From assembly GCA_035626475.1 (NCBI GenBank), contig DASPNP010000079.1, forward strand, positions 1 to 25,481: a DNA stretch of 25,481 nt, read 5' to 3'. The notes beneath the pieces were generated by a model. It was given only the letters and a program-made list of their open reading frames with translations, was not told the DNA's origin and did no database searches. The stretch is from DASPKT01 sp035626475 (lineage in GTDB: Bacteria > Pseudomonadota > Alphaproteobacteria > Azospirillales > Azospirillaceae). The translations under genes and the position numbers were made by a program. How positions within the stretch are numbered: position 1 is the first letter of the stretch; each line of letters opens with the position of its first letter. Positions 7,626-17,193 of the stretch are shown piece after piece.

Positions 7626-10600
7626 ATGGTGCGCAGCCTCCTAGCGCTTCTCCTCGCCACGACCGTCGCCGCGCCCGCCCTGGCGCAGGAGGCCGGCAAG
7701 CCCGTCGCGGGTCCCCCGCCGGGCGCGGCCCCGACCGAGGCCCCGGCGCCCGCGCCCGACCCCGCGACCCTGCCCTTCGGCGTGACCGGCCTGGAGGTGG
7801 CGGCCGAGCGCGACCGGCCGCAGGTCTGCCTCGCCTTCAACCGCGACCTGCCCGAGGCCCGGCCCGGCGCGCGCGGCCCCAATCTGCAGCGCTTCGTCGA
7901 GGTGGCTCCCCAGGCGGAGACCGAGCTGGTGGTGCGCGGCCGCCAGCTCTGCGTCGAGGGGCTGGCGCACGGCCAGCGCTACACCCTGTCGGTCAAGGCC
8001 GGCCTGCCCTCCGCCAACCCGGGCGAGCTTCTGGCGGAAGCGGTCGAGCGGCCGGTCGAGGTGCCGAACCGCCGTGCCGTCCTGGCCTTCCGCGGCGCCG
8101 GCTACGTGCTGCCGCGCATCGGGCCGGAGGGGCTGCCGCTGCGCACCACCAATGTCGAGCGCGCTCGCCTGGCCGTGCTGCGCATCGCCGACCGGGCGCT
8201 GGTGGAGCAGATCTATTACGGCCGCATCAACCAGACCCTGACCGACTTCGACGTCGGCCAGATCCTGGAGCAGAAGGGCGAGCGGGTCTGGGGCGGCGAG
8301 ATGGCGATCGGCAGCACGCCGAACCAGTCCGTCGTCACGCCTTTCCCGCTGGAGGCGGTCACCGGCGCGCTCCCCCCCGGCGTCTACGTCGCCGTCGCCG
8401 AGGATGCCCGCCTGCAGTCCCAGGGTTGGGACACCAAGGCGACGCAATGGTTCGTCGTCTCCGATCTGGGCCTGACCGCCGTCACCGGGTCGGACGGGAT
8501 CAGCGCCTTCGCCCGCAGCCTCGCCAGCGCCAAGCCGCAGGCCGGCGTCGAGCTGCGCCTCGTCGCCCGCAACAACCAGGAGCTGGGCCGCGCCACCACC
8601 GGTCCCGACGGCATCGCCCGCTTCGCGCCCGACCTGGTCGGCGGCAGCGGCGACACGGCACCCCAGGCGCTGTTCGCCTACACGCCGGCCGGCGATTTCG
8701 GCTTCCTCGATCTGGGCGCGCCCGCGATCGAGCTGGCGGAGAGCGCCGCCGGCGGCCGCCCCGCGCCCGGCGCGCTGGACGCCTGGGCCGCCACCGACCG
8801 CGGCGTCTACCGCCCGGGCGACACGGTCCACCTGACCGCCCTGCTGCGCGACGCCGACGCCCGCGCGGTGACGGGCCGGCCGCTGACGCTGAAGCTGGTC
8901 CGTCCCGACGGGCTGGAATCGAGCCGCCGGCCGCTGGAGGACCGCGGCGCCGGTGGCTATGTCGCCGACCTGGCGCTGCCGGCTTCGGCCCTGGCGGGCA
9001 CCTGGAAGGTGACCCTGCATGTCGAGGCCGAGGGGCCGGCGGTGGGGCAGGCGGAGTTCACGGTCGACGATTTCGGCCCGCCGCGCCTGGACCTCGCAAT
9101 CCGCGCCGACCGGAAGCACCTGGGCGCCGACGGCAAGGCGGTGCTGTCGGTCGAGGGCGACTATCTCTACGGCGCGCCGGCCGCGGGCCTGCCCGGCGAG
9201 CTGTCGGTGACGCTGCGCCCGGCCGCGACGCCATTCCCCGAGTTCGCCGAGTACCGCTTCGGCCTGGCGCAGCAGGAGACGGCGCCGGAGAAGCGGCCGC
9301 TGCCCGGCTTCACGACGGGCGCGGACGGAACCGCTTCCGTAACGGTCGAGATCGGCCCGCGCCCGCAGACCACCCGGCCGCTGGAGGCCGTCTTCCGCGC
9401 CACCCTGTTCGAGGTCGGCGGCCGGCCGGTCAGCCGCGAGCTGGCCCTGCCGCTGCCGGCCCAGCCCTTCGCCATCGGCATCCGCCCGCGCTTCGCCGGC
9501 GACGCCGTGCCGGAGGGGGCGGCGGCCGGCTTCGACATCGTGGCGCTGTCGCCCGAGGGCAAGCCGATCGACCGGCCGGGCCTCTCCTACGACCTCTATG
9601 AGGAGGAGTACGACTACAGCTGGTACGAGGCCAACGGCCGCTGGGACTACAAGACCACCGTGCGCGACCGGCGCCTGACCGGCGGCGGGCTGGACCTCTC
9701 CGCCGCCCAGCCGAAGCTGCTGGAGGAGCAGGTGAAGGCCGGCCGCTACCGGCTGGAGGTCTTCGACCCCGCCAGCGGCGTCGCCACCTCCGTGCGCTTC
9801 TCCGCCGGCTGGTGGGTGGCCGCCACGGTGGGCGACACCCCGGACCGGGTGGAGGTCGCCGCCAAGGAGCAGGCCTACAAGCCCGGCGAGACCGCGTCCG
9901 TCTTCGTGCGCCCGCCCTATCCCGCCACGGTGCTGGTGACGGTCGCCGATCGCGCCGTGCGCCGCACCATCATCCAGGAGATCGGCAAGGAGGGCGCCTT
10001 CCTCGACATTCCCGTGGAGGCGGGCTGGACCGGCGGCGCCTATGTCGTCGCCACCGCCTTCGCCCCGGCCGACGGCGCCAGCCGCACGCCGCGCCGCGCC
10101 GTCGGCATGGGCTGGTTGCCGGTGTCGCGCGAGGCGCGCACCCTGGACGTGAAGCTGGAGCTGCCCGAGGCGCTGCGGCCCCGCGCCACCGCCACCGTCC
10201 CCGTCACCCTGGCCGGCATGGAGCCGGGCGCGCAGGCCTTCCTCACCGTGCAGGCGGTCGACTCCTCGGTCATGGAGCTGGGCCAAGCCGGGCGCGGGCC
10301 GCTGGACTGGTACCTGGGCAAGCGGCGCCTGGCCGTGCAGATGCGCGACGTCTACGGCCCGCTGCGCGCCGAGGAGACGGCCCGGCCCGCGCCGCGCGCC
10401 GCCACGGCCGAGACCGGCCCGCGCGCCCCCGCCGCCGGCGTGCCGAAGCGGTCGGAGCGCGTTGCCGCCGTCTATTCCGGTGTCGTAACGGTCGGTGCTG
10501 ACGGCCGCGCCGAGGTGCCGCTGGCAATCCCGGACTTCCAGGGGCAGCTGCGGCTGACCGCCACCGCCTGGTCGGCCGACCGGCTGGGCCGGGCCGAGGC

Positions 10601-12470
10601 CGAGGCGCCGGTGCGCGAGCTGGTCGCCGCCGAGCTGGCCCTGCCGCGCTTCCTCGCCCCCGGCGACAAGGCGCAGGTACCGCTGACGGTGGAGAACGTG
10701 ACCGGGCCGAAGGGCACCTACACAGTGACCATCGCCGCCGAGGGGCCTCTCGCCATCGACACGCCCAGCGCCAGCTTCGCCGGCCTGACCAAGGGCCGCC
10801 GGGTCACGGCGACGCGGACGCTGACCGCCACGGGCGCCGGAACCGGCCGCCTGATCCTGACGGTGAAGGGGCCGGAGGGGGTGGTGCTGACCCGCGAGAT
10901 GAAGTTGCCGGTGCGCCCCGCCTTCGCCTACGACACCCGCCGCCAGACCGGCGACCTGGCGCCCGGCCAGTCGCTGATCCTGTCCTCGGCCCTGGCCCAG
11001 GGGCTGCGGCCGGAGACGGCGACGGTGGCGCTGGCGGTCAGCGGCCTGCCGCAGCTGGACGTGGCCGGCAACCTGATGGCCCTGCAGCGCCAGCAGGCGG
11101 GTGGGGCGGAGCGCATCCTCAGCCGCTCCATGCCGCTGCTCTACGTCAACGACATCGCCCGCGACCTGGGCCTGCCGGCGGACGCCGCGCTGAAGGAGCA
11201 GGTGCAGCAGGCGATCGACCGGCTGATGTCGCTGCAGCGCGCCGACGGCAGCTTCTCGCAATGGCCCGCCGCCGGCGGCGCCGAAGCCGCGGCGCAGGCG
11301 CCGGTGGAGCCCTGGCTGACGGCCTACGCGCTGGACTTCCTGTCCCGGGCGCGGGAGGCCGGTTATCTCGTGGCCGAGGTGCCCTACCGCAAGGGGCTGG
11401 ACTGGCTGGCGCGCAGCATCGGCAACAACTGGGTGGAGGACGAGGAGCTGCCGGCCCGCGCCTACGCGCTCTACGCGGCCGCCCGGGCCAAGGCCATCGA
11501 CGTCTCCGCCGTCCGCTACTTCCAGGACAATTTCTGGAACCGCCTGCCGACGCGGCTGGCCCGCGCCCAGGTCGGCGGAGCGCTGGCCCTGCTGGGCGAC
11601 GGCGACCGCGCGCGCGGCGCGTTCGACCGGCTGGAGGGGCCCCGCCTTGCCACGCCGGGGATGCGCGACTACGGCTCCGACCTGCGCGACCGCGCGGCGG
11701 CGCTGGCGATCATGGCCGAGAGCGGCATGGAGACGGAGCGTCTGGCGGCGGCGGGGCGGGAGATCCGCGACCAGCTGCGCGACCCGGCCGCCAGCAGCGC
11801 CCAGGAACAGTCATGGCTGGTCATGGCCGGCCACGCGCTGATCCAGCGCGCCGGCCCGATGCGGCTGGCGCTGGACGGCAAGCCGGCGGAGGAGATGCGC
11901 CCCTTCGTGCGGCTGCTGCCGGCCGGCGGCCGCTCGCCGGCGGTGGTGAATTCGGGCGACCAGCCGGTCAGCCGCACCGTGTCGGTGGCGGGCGTGCCGG
12001 CGACGGCCCCGGCGGCCGAGGCCAAGGGCTTCACCCTGAAGCGCGAGGTGCTGGACACGCGCGGCAAGCCGGTCGATCTGCGCCGCGTCGCGGTCAACGA
12101 CCTGCTGGTGGTGGTGCTGTCCGGCCGGCTGGAGGCGCCGGAGGCCGCCGGCCAGGCGCTGCTGGTCGACCCATTGCCGGCCGGGCTGGAGATCGAGAAT
12201 GTCCGGCTGGCCGAGAGCGGCCCGCTGGGCGGCCTGTCCTGGCTGCAGGGCCTGACCCCCGCCGCCCATGTCGCCGCCCGTGACGAGCGGTTCGAGGCGG
12301 CGGTGGAGCTGTCGCCCGCCAGCCCGGAGTTCCGCCTGGTCTATCTGGCCCGCGCGGTCAATCCCGGCAGCTTCGTGCTGCCGCCGCCGCGCATCTCCGG
12401 CCTCGACCAGCCCAGCTTCTCGGCCCGGGGCGCCGCCGGCGCCCTGACGGTGCGGGCGGTCGGGAAATAG
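7626..12470 (+). CDS. bacterial alpha-2-macroglobulin family protein (YfhM-like), thioester-less
   Basis: 1,614 residues from ATG 7626, normal for the family. The signal peptide MVRSLLALLLATTVAAPALA has no lipobox cysteine, so a soluble periplasmic protein is predicted; E. coli YfhM is a lipoprotein. Order: N-terminal macroglobulin-like domains; the family motif TDRGVYRPGDTVHL near residue 390; the bait-region neighbourhood; VQAVDSSVMELGQ near 877; the A2M domain from about 948; a helical thioester-type domain about 1140-1400; and a C-terminal beta domain. The usual C-x-E-Q thioester is replaced by G-A-E-R (residues 1160-1163), and the only cysteines I find are Cys68 and Cys109. It therefore cannot form the covalent trap. 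Family members inhibit or entrap proteases in the periplasm, often next to the PBP1c gene pbpC, which is not present here. Confidence 0.92.
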   Translation: MVRSLLALLLATTVAAPALAQEAGKPVAGPPPGAAPTEAPAPAPDPATLPFGVTGLEVAAERDRPQVCLAFNRDLPEARPGARGPNLQRFVEVAPQAETELVVRGRQLCVEGLAHGQRYTLSVKAGLPSANPGELLAEAVERPVEVPNRRAVLAFRGAGYVLPRIGPEGLPLRTTNVERARLAVLRIADRALVEQIYYGRINQTLTDFDVGQILEQKGERVWGGEMAIGSTPNQSVVTPFPLEAVTGALPPGVYVAVAEDARLQSQGWDTKATQWFVVSDLGLTAVTGSDGISAFARSLASAKPQAGVELRLVARNNQELGRATTGPDGIARFAPDLVGGSGDTAPQALFAYTPAGDFGFLDLGAPAIELAESAAGGRPAPGALDAWAATDRGVYRPGDTVHLTALLRDADARAVTGRPLTLKLVRPDGLESSRRPLEDRGAGGYVADLALPASALAGTWKVTLHVEAEGPAVGQAEFTVDDFGPPRLDLAIRADRKHLGADGKAVLSVEGDYLYGAPAAGLPGELSVTLRPAATPFPEFAEYRFGLAQQETAPEKRPLPGFTTGADGTASVTVEIGPRPQTTRPLEAVFRATLFEVGGRPVSRELALPLPAQPFAIGIRPRFAGDAVPEGAAAGFDIVALSPEGKPIDRPGLSYDLYEEEYDYSWYEANGRWDYKTTVRDRRLTGGGLDLSAAQPKLLEEQVKAGRYRLEVFDPASGVATSVRFSAGWWVAATVGDTPDRVEVAAKEQAYKPGETASVFVRPPYPATVLVTVADRAVRRTIIQEIGKEGAFLDIPVEAGWTGGAYVVATAFAPADGASRTPRRAVGMGWLPVSREARTLDVKLELPEALRPRATATVPVTLAGMEPGAQAFLTVQAVDSSVMELGQAGRGPLDWYLGKRRLAVQMRDVYGPLRAEETARPAPRAATAETGPRAPAAGVPKRSERVAAVYSGVVTVGADGRAEVPLAIPDFQGQLRLTATAWSADRLGRAEAEAPVRELVAAELALPRFLAPGDKAQVPLTVENVTGPKGTYTVTIAAEGPLAIDTPSASFAGLTKGRRVTATRTLTATGAGTGRLILTVKGPEGVVLTREMKLPVRPAFAYDTRRQTGDLAPGQSLILSSALAQGLRPETATVALAVSGLPQLDVAGNLMALQRQQAGGAERILSRSMPLLYVNDIARDLGLPADAALKEQVQQAIDRLMSLQRADGSFSQWPAAGGAEAAAQAPVEPWLTAYALDFLSRAREAGYLVAEVPYRKGLDWLARSIGNNWVEDEELPARAYALYAAARAKAIDVSAVRYFQDNFWNRLPTRLARAQVGGALALLGDGDRARGAFDRLEGPRLATPGMRDYGSDLRDRAAALAIMAESGMETERLAAAGREIRDQLRDPAASSAQEQSWLVMAGHALIQRAGPMRLALDGKPAEEMRPFVRLLPAGGRSPAVVNSGDQPVSRTVSVAGVPATAPAAEAKGFTLKREVLDTRGKPVDLRRVAVNDLLVVVLSGRLEAPEAAGQALLVDPLPAGLEIENVRLAESGPLGGLSWLQGLTPAAHVAARDERFEAAVELSPASPEFRLVYLARAVNPGSFVLPPPRISGLDQPSFSARGAAGALTVRAVGK

Positions 12471-12494
12471 GCCCAAAGCCACTCTCGAATAGGG

Positions 12495-12523
12495 TTGATC
12501 CAGCTCTGATCCTCCCCTATAGG
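12495..12523 (+). promoter_or_regulatory. candidate sigma70-type promoter of the mrp operon
   Basis: TTGATC (12495-12500) and TATAGG (12518-12523) are separated by 17 bases, each matching consensus at four of six positions. The start codon of mrpA is 67 bases further on. A palindrome GAACGTTC (12529-12536) lies where transcription would begin and could be an operator. Confidence 0.45.
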
Positions 12524-12590
12524 CCCTGGAACGTTCGTTTCCGGGGCCGGGGGAGGGCACGCTGACGTACCGCCGCACAGACGGGGCGCC

Positions 12591-14900
12591 ATGCTGACGG
12601 TGGTCCTTCTCATCTTCGTCCTGGCGGCGCTGGCGCCCGCCCTGCACCGGCTGCTGCCGGCCCTGTCGCACTGGCTTCTGGCCCTGCCGCCGGCGCTGGT
12701 CTGCGGCTGGTTCGCGCTGCAGGTGCCGGGCATCGGCGAGGCGCCCCTGCGCGAGGCCTGGGTCTGGGCGCCGCAGCTGGGCGTGACCCTATCCTTCTGG
12801 CTGGACGGGCTGTCGCTGACCTTCGCGCTGCTGATCACCGGCATCGGCGCCTTCATCGTGCTCTACAGCGGCGGCTATCTGCACGGCCATGTCCACCAGG
12901 GCCGCTTCTACCTGTTCATCCTGGCCTTCATGGGCTCCATGCTGGGGCTGGTGCTGGCGGACAACCTGTTCAGCCTGTTCGTGTTCTGGGAGCTGACCAG
13001 CGTCACCTCCTTCCTGCTGATCGGTTTCAACCACGAGGATGGCCGGGCCCGCCGCTCCGCCGTGCAGGCGCTGGTGGTGACCTCGCTGGGCGGCCTCGCC
13101 ATGATGGCGGGATTCGTGCTGCTGGGCGTGGCCGGCGGCGGCTTCGAGCTGTCCGACATCAGGGCGTCGGGCGCCGATCTGCGCGGCCACGACCTCTACC
13201 TGCCGATCCTGCTGCTGGTCCTGGCCGGCGCCTTCACCAAGTCGGCGCAGGTGCCGTTCCATTTCTGGCTGCCCAACGCCATGGACGCGCCGACGCCGGT
13301 CAGCGCCTACCTGCACTCCGCCACCATGGTGAAGGCCGGCGTCTACCTGCTGGCGCGCCTGTCGCCGACCCTGGGCGGCACGCCGGAATGGATGTGGGCG
13401 CTGACGGTGGCCGGCGGCGTCACGGCGGTGACCGGCGGGCTGCTGGCGCTGCGCGCCACCGACCTGAAGCGCATCCTGGCCTACACCACGCTGATGGCGC
13501 TGGGCACGCTGACGCTGCTGCTGGGAATGGGCGGGGATGCGGCCTGGCAGGGCTTCGCCATCTTCCTGGTGGCGCACAGCCTGTACAAGGGCGCGCTGTT
13601 CATGGGGGCGGGCGCGGTCGACCACGGCACCGGCACCCGCGACATCAATGAACTCGGCGGGCTCTGGCCCCGCATGCGCCTGACCGGCGCCTTCATGGCC
13701 TTGGCGGCCCTGTCCATGGCCGGCCTGCCGCCGCTGGTGGGCTTCGTCGGCAAGGAGCTGATCTACGAGGCCGGGCTGCACGGCCCGATGCTGGCGCTGC
13801 TCGCCGCCTTCGTCGCCAACGCCTGCATGGTCGCCGCCGCGGGCCTCGTGTTCCTGAAGCCCTTCACCGGCCCGGCGACCCCGGCGGCATCGCACGCCCA
13901 TGAGGGCGGGCCGGCGCTGTGGCTGGGGCCGGCCGTGCTGTCGGTCCTGGGGCTGGTCGCCGGCCTCGCGCCGGGCCTGCTGGGAAGCGCCTTCGCCGGC
14001 CCGACCGTGGCGGCGGTGGCCGGACGGCCGGTGGAGGTCGACCTGCATCTCTGGCACGGGCTGACGCCGGCGCTGGGGCTGAGCGTCCTGACGGTGGCGC
14101 TGGGTGCCGCCGCCTATCTCATGGCCGACCGCACCCGCGCCGCCATCGCCGGCACCATCCGCGCCAGCCGCGTCGACATGGACGCCGCCTACGACCGCAT
14201 CCTCGCCGGCATGGACCGGGTCGCGGCGGCGGTCACCGGACAGCTGCAGGGCGGGTCGCTGCGCCGCTACCAGCTGACGGTCTTCACCGCCATCGCGGCG
14301 CTGCTGGGGCTGACGCTGTGGCTGCGCGGCGCCGTCGCCCTGCCGACGGAGATGGGGCCGCTGTCGCCCATCGGCCTGCTGCTGGCGGCGACCATGCTGA
14401 CCGGCGCCGTCGCCACGCTGTTGGCAAGGACCCGGCTCGCCGCCATCGTCGCGCTCTCGATCAACGGGCTGGGGCTGGCCCTGACCTTCCTGGTCTTCGG
14501 CGCCCCCGATGTGGGCATCACCCAGCTGATGGTGGAGACGCTGACGACGGTGGTGCTGGTGCTGGTGCTGCGCCGGCTGCCGGCGGTGGGGCGCCTGGCG
14601 CGGCCCACGCGGGCGCAGCGCTGGGGCGACGCCGCCGTCGCGGTGGCTGTCGGCGTTACGGTGACGCTGGTGCTGCTGGGCGCGCTGGCGACGCCGCTGC
14701 CGCTGGACCTGTCGCTCTATTTCGGCGAGCACTCCTATCTCGGCGCCCATGGCCGCAACGTGGTGAACGTGATCCTGGTCGATTTCCGCGGCTTCGACAC
14801 GCTGGGCGAGGTCACGGTGGTCGCCATCGCCTGCCTGGGCGTCTACTCGCTGCTGCGGGTCGTGCTGGCCGGCAGGCGTGAGGGGGAGGACCCGCGATGA
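12591..14900 (+). CDS. mrpA: Na+/H+ antiporter Mrp subunit A
   Basis: 769 residues, the largest membrane subunit of the group 3 (Mrp/Mnh/Pha) cation/proton antiporter, homologous to the NuoL/M proton-channel subunits of complex I. The ion-path glutamate is in FWELTSVTSFLLIGF (Glu134) and the lysine in FTKSAQVPFHFWLPNAMDA (Lys217). These correspond to the essential Glu140 and Lys223 of Bacillus MrpA with a constant offset of six. The C-terminal part carries the MbhD/MbhE-type stretch GAPDVGITQLMVETL. It is separate from mrpB, whereas some alphaproteobacterial Pha systems have an AB fusion. The gene ends in an ATGA overlap with mrpB, and a strong AGGGGGAGGA ribosome site lies inside its 3' end. 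Confidence 0.95.
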   Translation: MLTVVLLIFVLAALAPALHRLLPALSHWLLALPPALVCGWFALQVPGIGEAPLREAWVWAPQLGVTLSFWLDGLSLTFALLITGIGAFIVLYSGGYLHGHVHQGRFYLFILAFMGSMLGLVLADNLFSLFVFWELTSVTSFLLIGFNHEDGRARRSAVQALVVTSLGGLAMMAGFVLLGVAGGGFELSDIRASGADLRGHDLYLPILLLVLAGAFTKSAQVPFHFWLPNAMDAPTPVSAYLHSATMVKAGVYLLARLSPTLGGTPEWMWALTVAGGVTAVTGGLLALRATDLKRILAYTTLMALGTLTLLLGMGGDAAWQGFAIFLVAHSLYKGALFMGAGAVDHGTGTRDINELGGLWPRMRLTGAFMALAALSMAGLPPLVGFVGKELIYEAGLHGPMLALLAAFVANACMVAAAGLVFLKPFTGPATPAASHAHEGGPALWLGPAVLSVLGLVAGLAPGLLGSAFAGPTVAAVAGRPVEVDLHLWHGLTPALGLSVLTVALGAAAYLMADRTRAAIAGTIRASRVDMDAAYDRILAGMDRVAAAVTGQLQGGSLRRYQLTVFTAIAALLGLTLWLRGAVALPTEMGPLSPIGLLLAATMLTGAVATLLARTRLAAIVALSINGLGLALTFLVFGAPDVGITQLMVETLTTVVLVLVLRRLPAVGRLARPTRAQRWGDAAVAVAVGVTVTLVLLGALATPLPLDLSLYFGEHSYLGAHGRNVVNVILVDFRGFDTLGEVTVVAIACLGVYSLLRVVLAGRREGEDPR

Positions 14901-15301
14901 AGCCTTCGCTGATCCTCGCCACCGGCGCCCGGCTGCTGATGAGCCTCATGCTGCTCTTCTCGCTGTTCATCCTGTGGCGCGGCCACAATGAGCCGGGCGG
15001 CGGCTTCATCGGCGGGCTGATCGCCGCCACCGCCTTCGCGCTGCACGCCGCCGCCTTCGGGGCCGGGGCGCTGCGGAGCCTGCTGCGGGTGGACCCGCGC
15101 GGCATCATCGCCTTCGGGCTGAGCCTGGCGATCCTGTCGGGCGTGCCGGCGCTGCTGCAGGGGCTGCCCTACATGACCGGCCTCTGGGGCACCTTCGGGG
15201 CGCTGAAGCTGGGCACGCCCGTGCTGTTCGACATCGGGGTCTATTTCGTCGTGGTCGGCGGCGTGCTGACCATGATCTGCGCGCTGCTCGAGGAGGGCTG
15301 A
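14897..15301 (+). CDS. mrpB: Na+/H+ antiporter Mrp subunit B
   Basis: 134 residues with about four transmembrane helices. The family signature GHNEPGGGFIGGLIAATAFAL is near residues 31-51. It belongs to the MnhB domain family and is part of the membrane arm of the antiporter. Its ATG overlaps the mrpA stop by four bases (ATGA), with AGGGGGAGGA at 14881-14890 as ribosome site. The stop is three bases before mrpC. Length is normal. Confidence 0.93.
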   Translation: MKPSLILATGARLLMSLMLLFSLFILWRGHNEPGGGFIGGLIAATAFALHAAAFGAGALRSLLRVDPRGIIAFGLSLAILSGVPALLQGLPYMTGLWGTFGALKLGTPVLFDIGVYFVVVGGVLTMICALLEEG

Positions 15302-15304
15302 GCC

Positions 15305-15682
15305 ATGGAGCTGGTCATGGCGATCGCCTCGGGTGTCATGGTGGCGATCGCGGTCTATCTGCTGCTGTCGCGCCACCTGCTGCGGCTGCTGTTCGGGGTG
15401 ATCCTGCTGTCGAACGCCGCCAACCTCGCCATCTTCACCCTGGGCGGCCTGACCGAGGGCGAGCCGCCGCTGATCGGACCGGACGCCGAGATCCTGGCGG
15501 CCGGCACCGCCAACTCGCTGCCCCAGGCGCTGATCCTGACCGCCATCGTCATCGGCTTCGGCCTGCTGGCCTTCGCGCTGGTGCTGGTCTATCGCGGCTA
15601 CACGGTCTTCGGCACGCTGGACAGCGACGAGATCCGCGCGGCCGAACCGGTGCGCGGCTCGGGCGGGGAGGGCGCGCCGTGA
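15305..15682 (+). CDS. mrpC: Na+/H+ antiporter Mrp subunit C (NuoK-like)
   Basis: 125 residues with three predicted transmembrane helices, homologous to complex I subunit NuoK. Recognisable stretches are LLSRHLLRLLFGVILLSNAANLAIF and PLIGPDAE near the loop, then NSLPQALILTAIVIGFGLLAFAL. The C-terminal tail is short and polar. GTGA at 15679-15682 joins its stop to the mrpD start. Confidence 0.93.
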   Translation: MELVMAIASGVMVAIAVYLLLSRHLLRLLFGVILLSNAANLAIFTLGGLTEGEPPLIGPDAEILAAGTANSLPQALILTAIVIGFGLLAFALVLVYRGYTVFGTLDSDEIRAAEPVRGSGGEGAP

Positions 15683-17193
15683 GCTGGCTGGTCGTCTGCC
15701 CGATCCTCATTCCCCTGGTGGGCGCCGCGTCGACGGCGCTGCTGCGCGGCAGCCTGCCGGCCCAGCGGATCGTCACCATCGCCACCATGGCGCTGCTGAC
15801 GGCGGCCTGCGCGGCCCTGCTCTGGCGGGTCAACCAGGGTGGGGTCGTGGCGCTGCAGCTCAGCAACTGGGAGGCGCCCTTCGGCATCACCCTGGCGGCC
15901 GATCATCTGTCGGCGCTGCTGGCGCTGGCGGCGGCGGTCGTGGGGCTCTGCATCGCCGTGTTCGCCCCGGCCGATCTGGAACGCGAGCGCGAGGCCGGCG
16001 GCTTCCACCCGGTCTTCAACGCGCTGCTGGTGGGCGTCGGCGGCGCCTTCGTCACCGGCGACCTGTTCAATATGTATGTCTGGTTCGAGGTGATGCTGAT
16101 CTCCTCCTTCGTGCTGCTGTCGCTGGGCGGCACGAGGGAGCAGACCGACGGCGCCCTCAAATACGCCGGCATCAACCTGGTGGCGACGGTGCTGCTGCTG
16201 CTGGCGGTGGCGCTGCTCTACGCGCTGACCGGCACGCTGAACATGGCCGATCTGTCGATCCGGCTGAAGGATGTGGAGAACCAGGGCATGGTCAGCACCG
16301 TGGCGGTGCTGTTCATCATCGCCTTCGGCATCAAGGCGGCGCTGTTCCCGCTGTTCTTCTGGCTGCCCGCCGCCTACCACACGCCGGCCACCGCGGTGCA
16401 GGCGGTGCTGGCCGGGCTGCTGACCAAGGTCGGCGTCTACGCGCTGCTGCGCAGCTTCACCCTGCTCTTCACCGGGGACGAGGGCTATACCCATGGCGTG
16501 CTGCTGGGTCTGGCCGGCTTCACCATGGCGGCCGGCGCACTGGGCGCGCTCGCCATGGGCGACATCCGCCGGGTGCTGGGCTTCCAGGTGGTCGCCACCA
16601 TCGGGCTGATGGTCATGGGCGTGGCGCTGAACACGCCGCTGGCGCTGGCCGGCTGCGTCTTCTACCTGGTGCACGACATGCTGCTGAAGACCGGGCTGTT
16701 CCTCGGCGCCGGCGTGGCGCGGCGGCTGTCGGGCGGCACGGCCCTGGCCGGGATGGGCGGGCTCTACGCCGCCACGCCGCTGCTGTCGCTGCTGATGTTC
16801 GCCCTGCTGGCCTCGCTCGCGGGCTTCCCGCCCTTCTCCGGCTTCTGGGGCAAGCTCGCGCTGGTCCGCGCCGCGCTGGAGGCGGAGGCCTGGGTCATGG
16901 CCGGCGTGGCGCTCGCCATGGGGCTGCTGACCATGTGGCTGGTGGGCCGGGTATGGGGCGAGATGTTCTGGAAGGCCCGGCCCGCCGGCGACGCGCCCGG
17001 CCTCGCGTCCCTGCCGGCGGCCGGCCGCGCCGCGCTGGTGGGCCCGGTGGCGCTGCTGGCGCTGGCGACGCTGGCCATCGGCCTGTGGCCGGCGCCGCTG
17101 ATGGAGATATCGGCCCGCGCCGCGGCCGAGCTGTCCGACCCCGCCGCCTACATCCAGACCGTCCTGGGCGCCCGGGAGGGCGGGGCGCAATGA
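15679..17193 (+). CDS. mrpD: Na+/H+ antiporter Mrp subunit D
   Basis: 504 residues, the second NuoL/M/N-like channel subunit. The key glutamate is in VWFEVMLISSFVLLSLGG (Glu137) and the key lysine in AFGIKAALFPLFFWLPAAYH (Lys219). Both fall at exactly the numbering of the essential Bacillus MrpD residues. The start is GTG 15679, inside the mrpC stop, and gives the expected N-terminus SWLVVCPILIPL. The end overlaps mrpE in ATGA. About fourteen helices are visible. The sequence is intact, so a working antiporter module is expected. Confidence 0.95.
   Translation: MSWLVVCPILIPLVGAASTALLRGSLPAQRIVTIATMALLTAACAALLWRVNQGGVVALQLSNWEAPFGITLAADHLSALLALAAAVVGLCIAVFAPADLEREREAGGFHPVFNALLVGVGGAFVTGDLFNMYVWFEVMLISSFVLLSLGGTREQTDGALKYAGINLVATVLLLLAVALLYALTGTLNMADLSIRLKDVENQGMVSTVAVLFIIAFGIKAALFPLFFWLPAAYHTPATAVQAVLAGLLTKVGVYALLRSFTLLFTGDEGYTHGVLLGLAGFTMAAGALGALAMGDIRRVLGFQVVATIGLMVMGVALNTPLALAGCVFYLVHDMLLKTGLFLGAGVARRLSGGTALAGMGGLYAATPLLSLLMFALLASLAGFPPFSGFWGKLALVRAALEAEAWVMAGVALAMGLLTMWLVGRVWGEMFWKARPAGDAPGLASLPAAGRAALVGPVALLALATLAIGLWPAPLMEISARAAAELSDPAAYIQTVLGAREGGAQ

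Noticed and set aside
7641..11261. A 1,206-codon open frame on the minus strand opposite the macroglobulin gene
   Set aside because: Its product is rich in Arg, Gly, Ala, Gln and His with no motif, which is what the antisense of a GC-rich gene gives. The plus strand has clear family motifs.
12789..14750. A 653-codon minus-strand frame opposite mrpA
   Set aside because: Low-complexity Gln/His/Arg/Gly composition and no start signal; mrpA on the plus strand has diagnostic residues.
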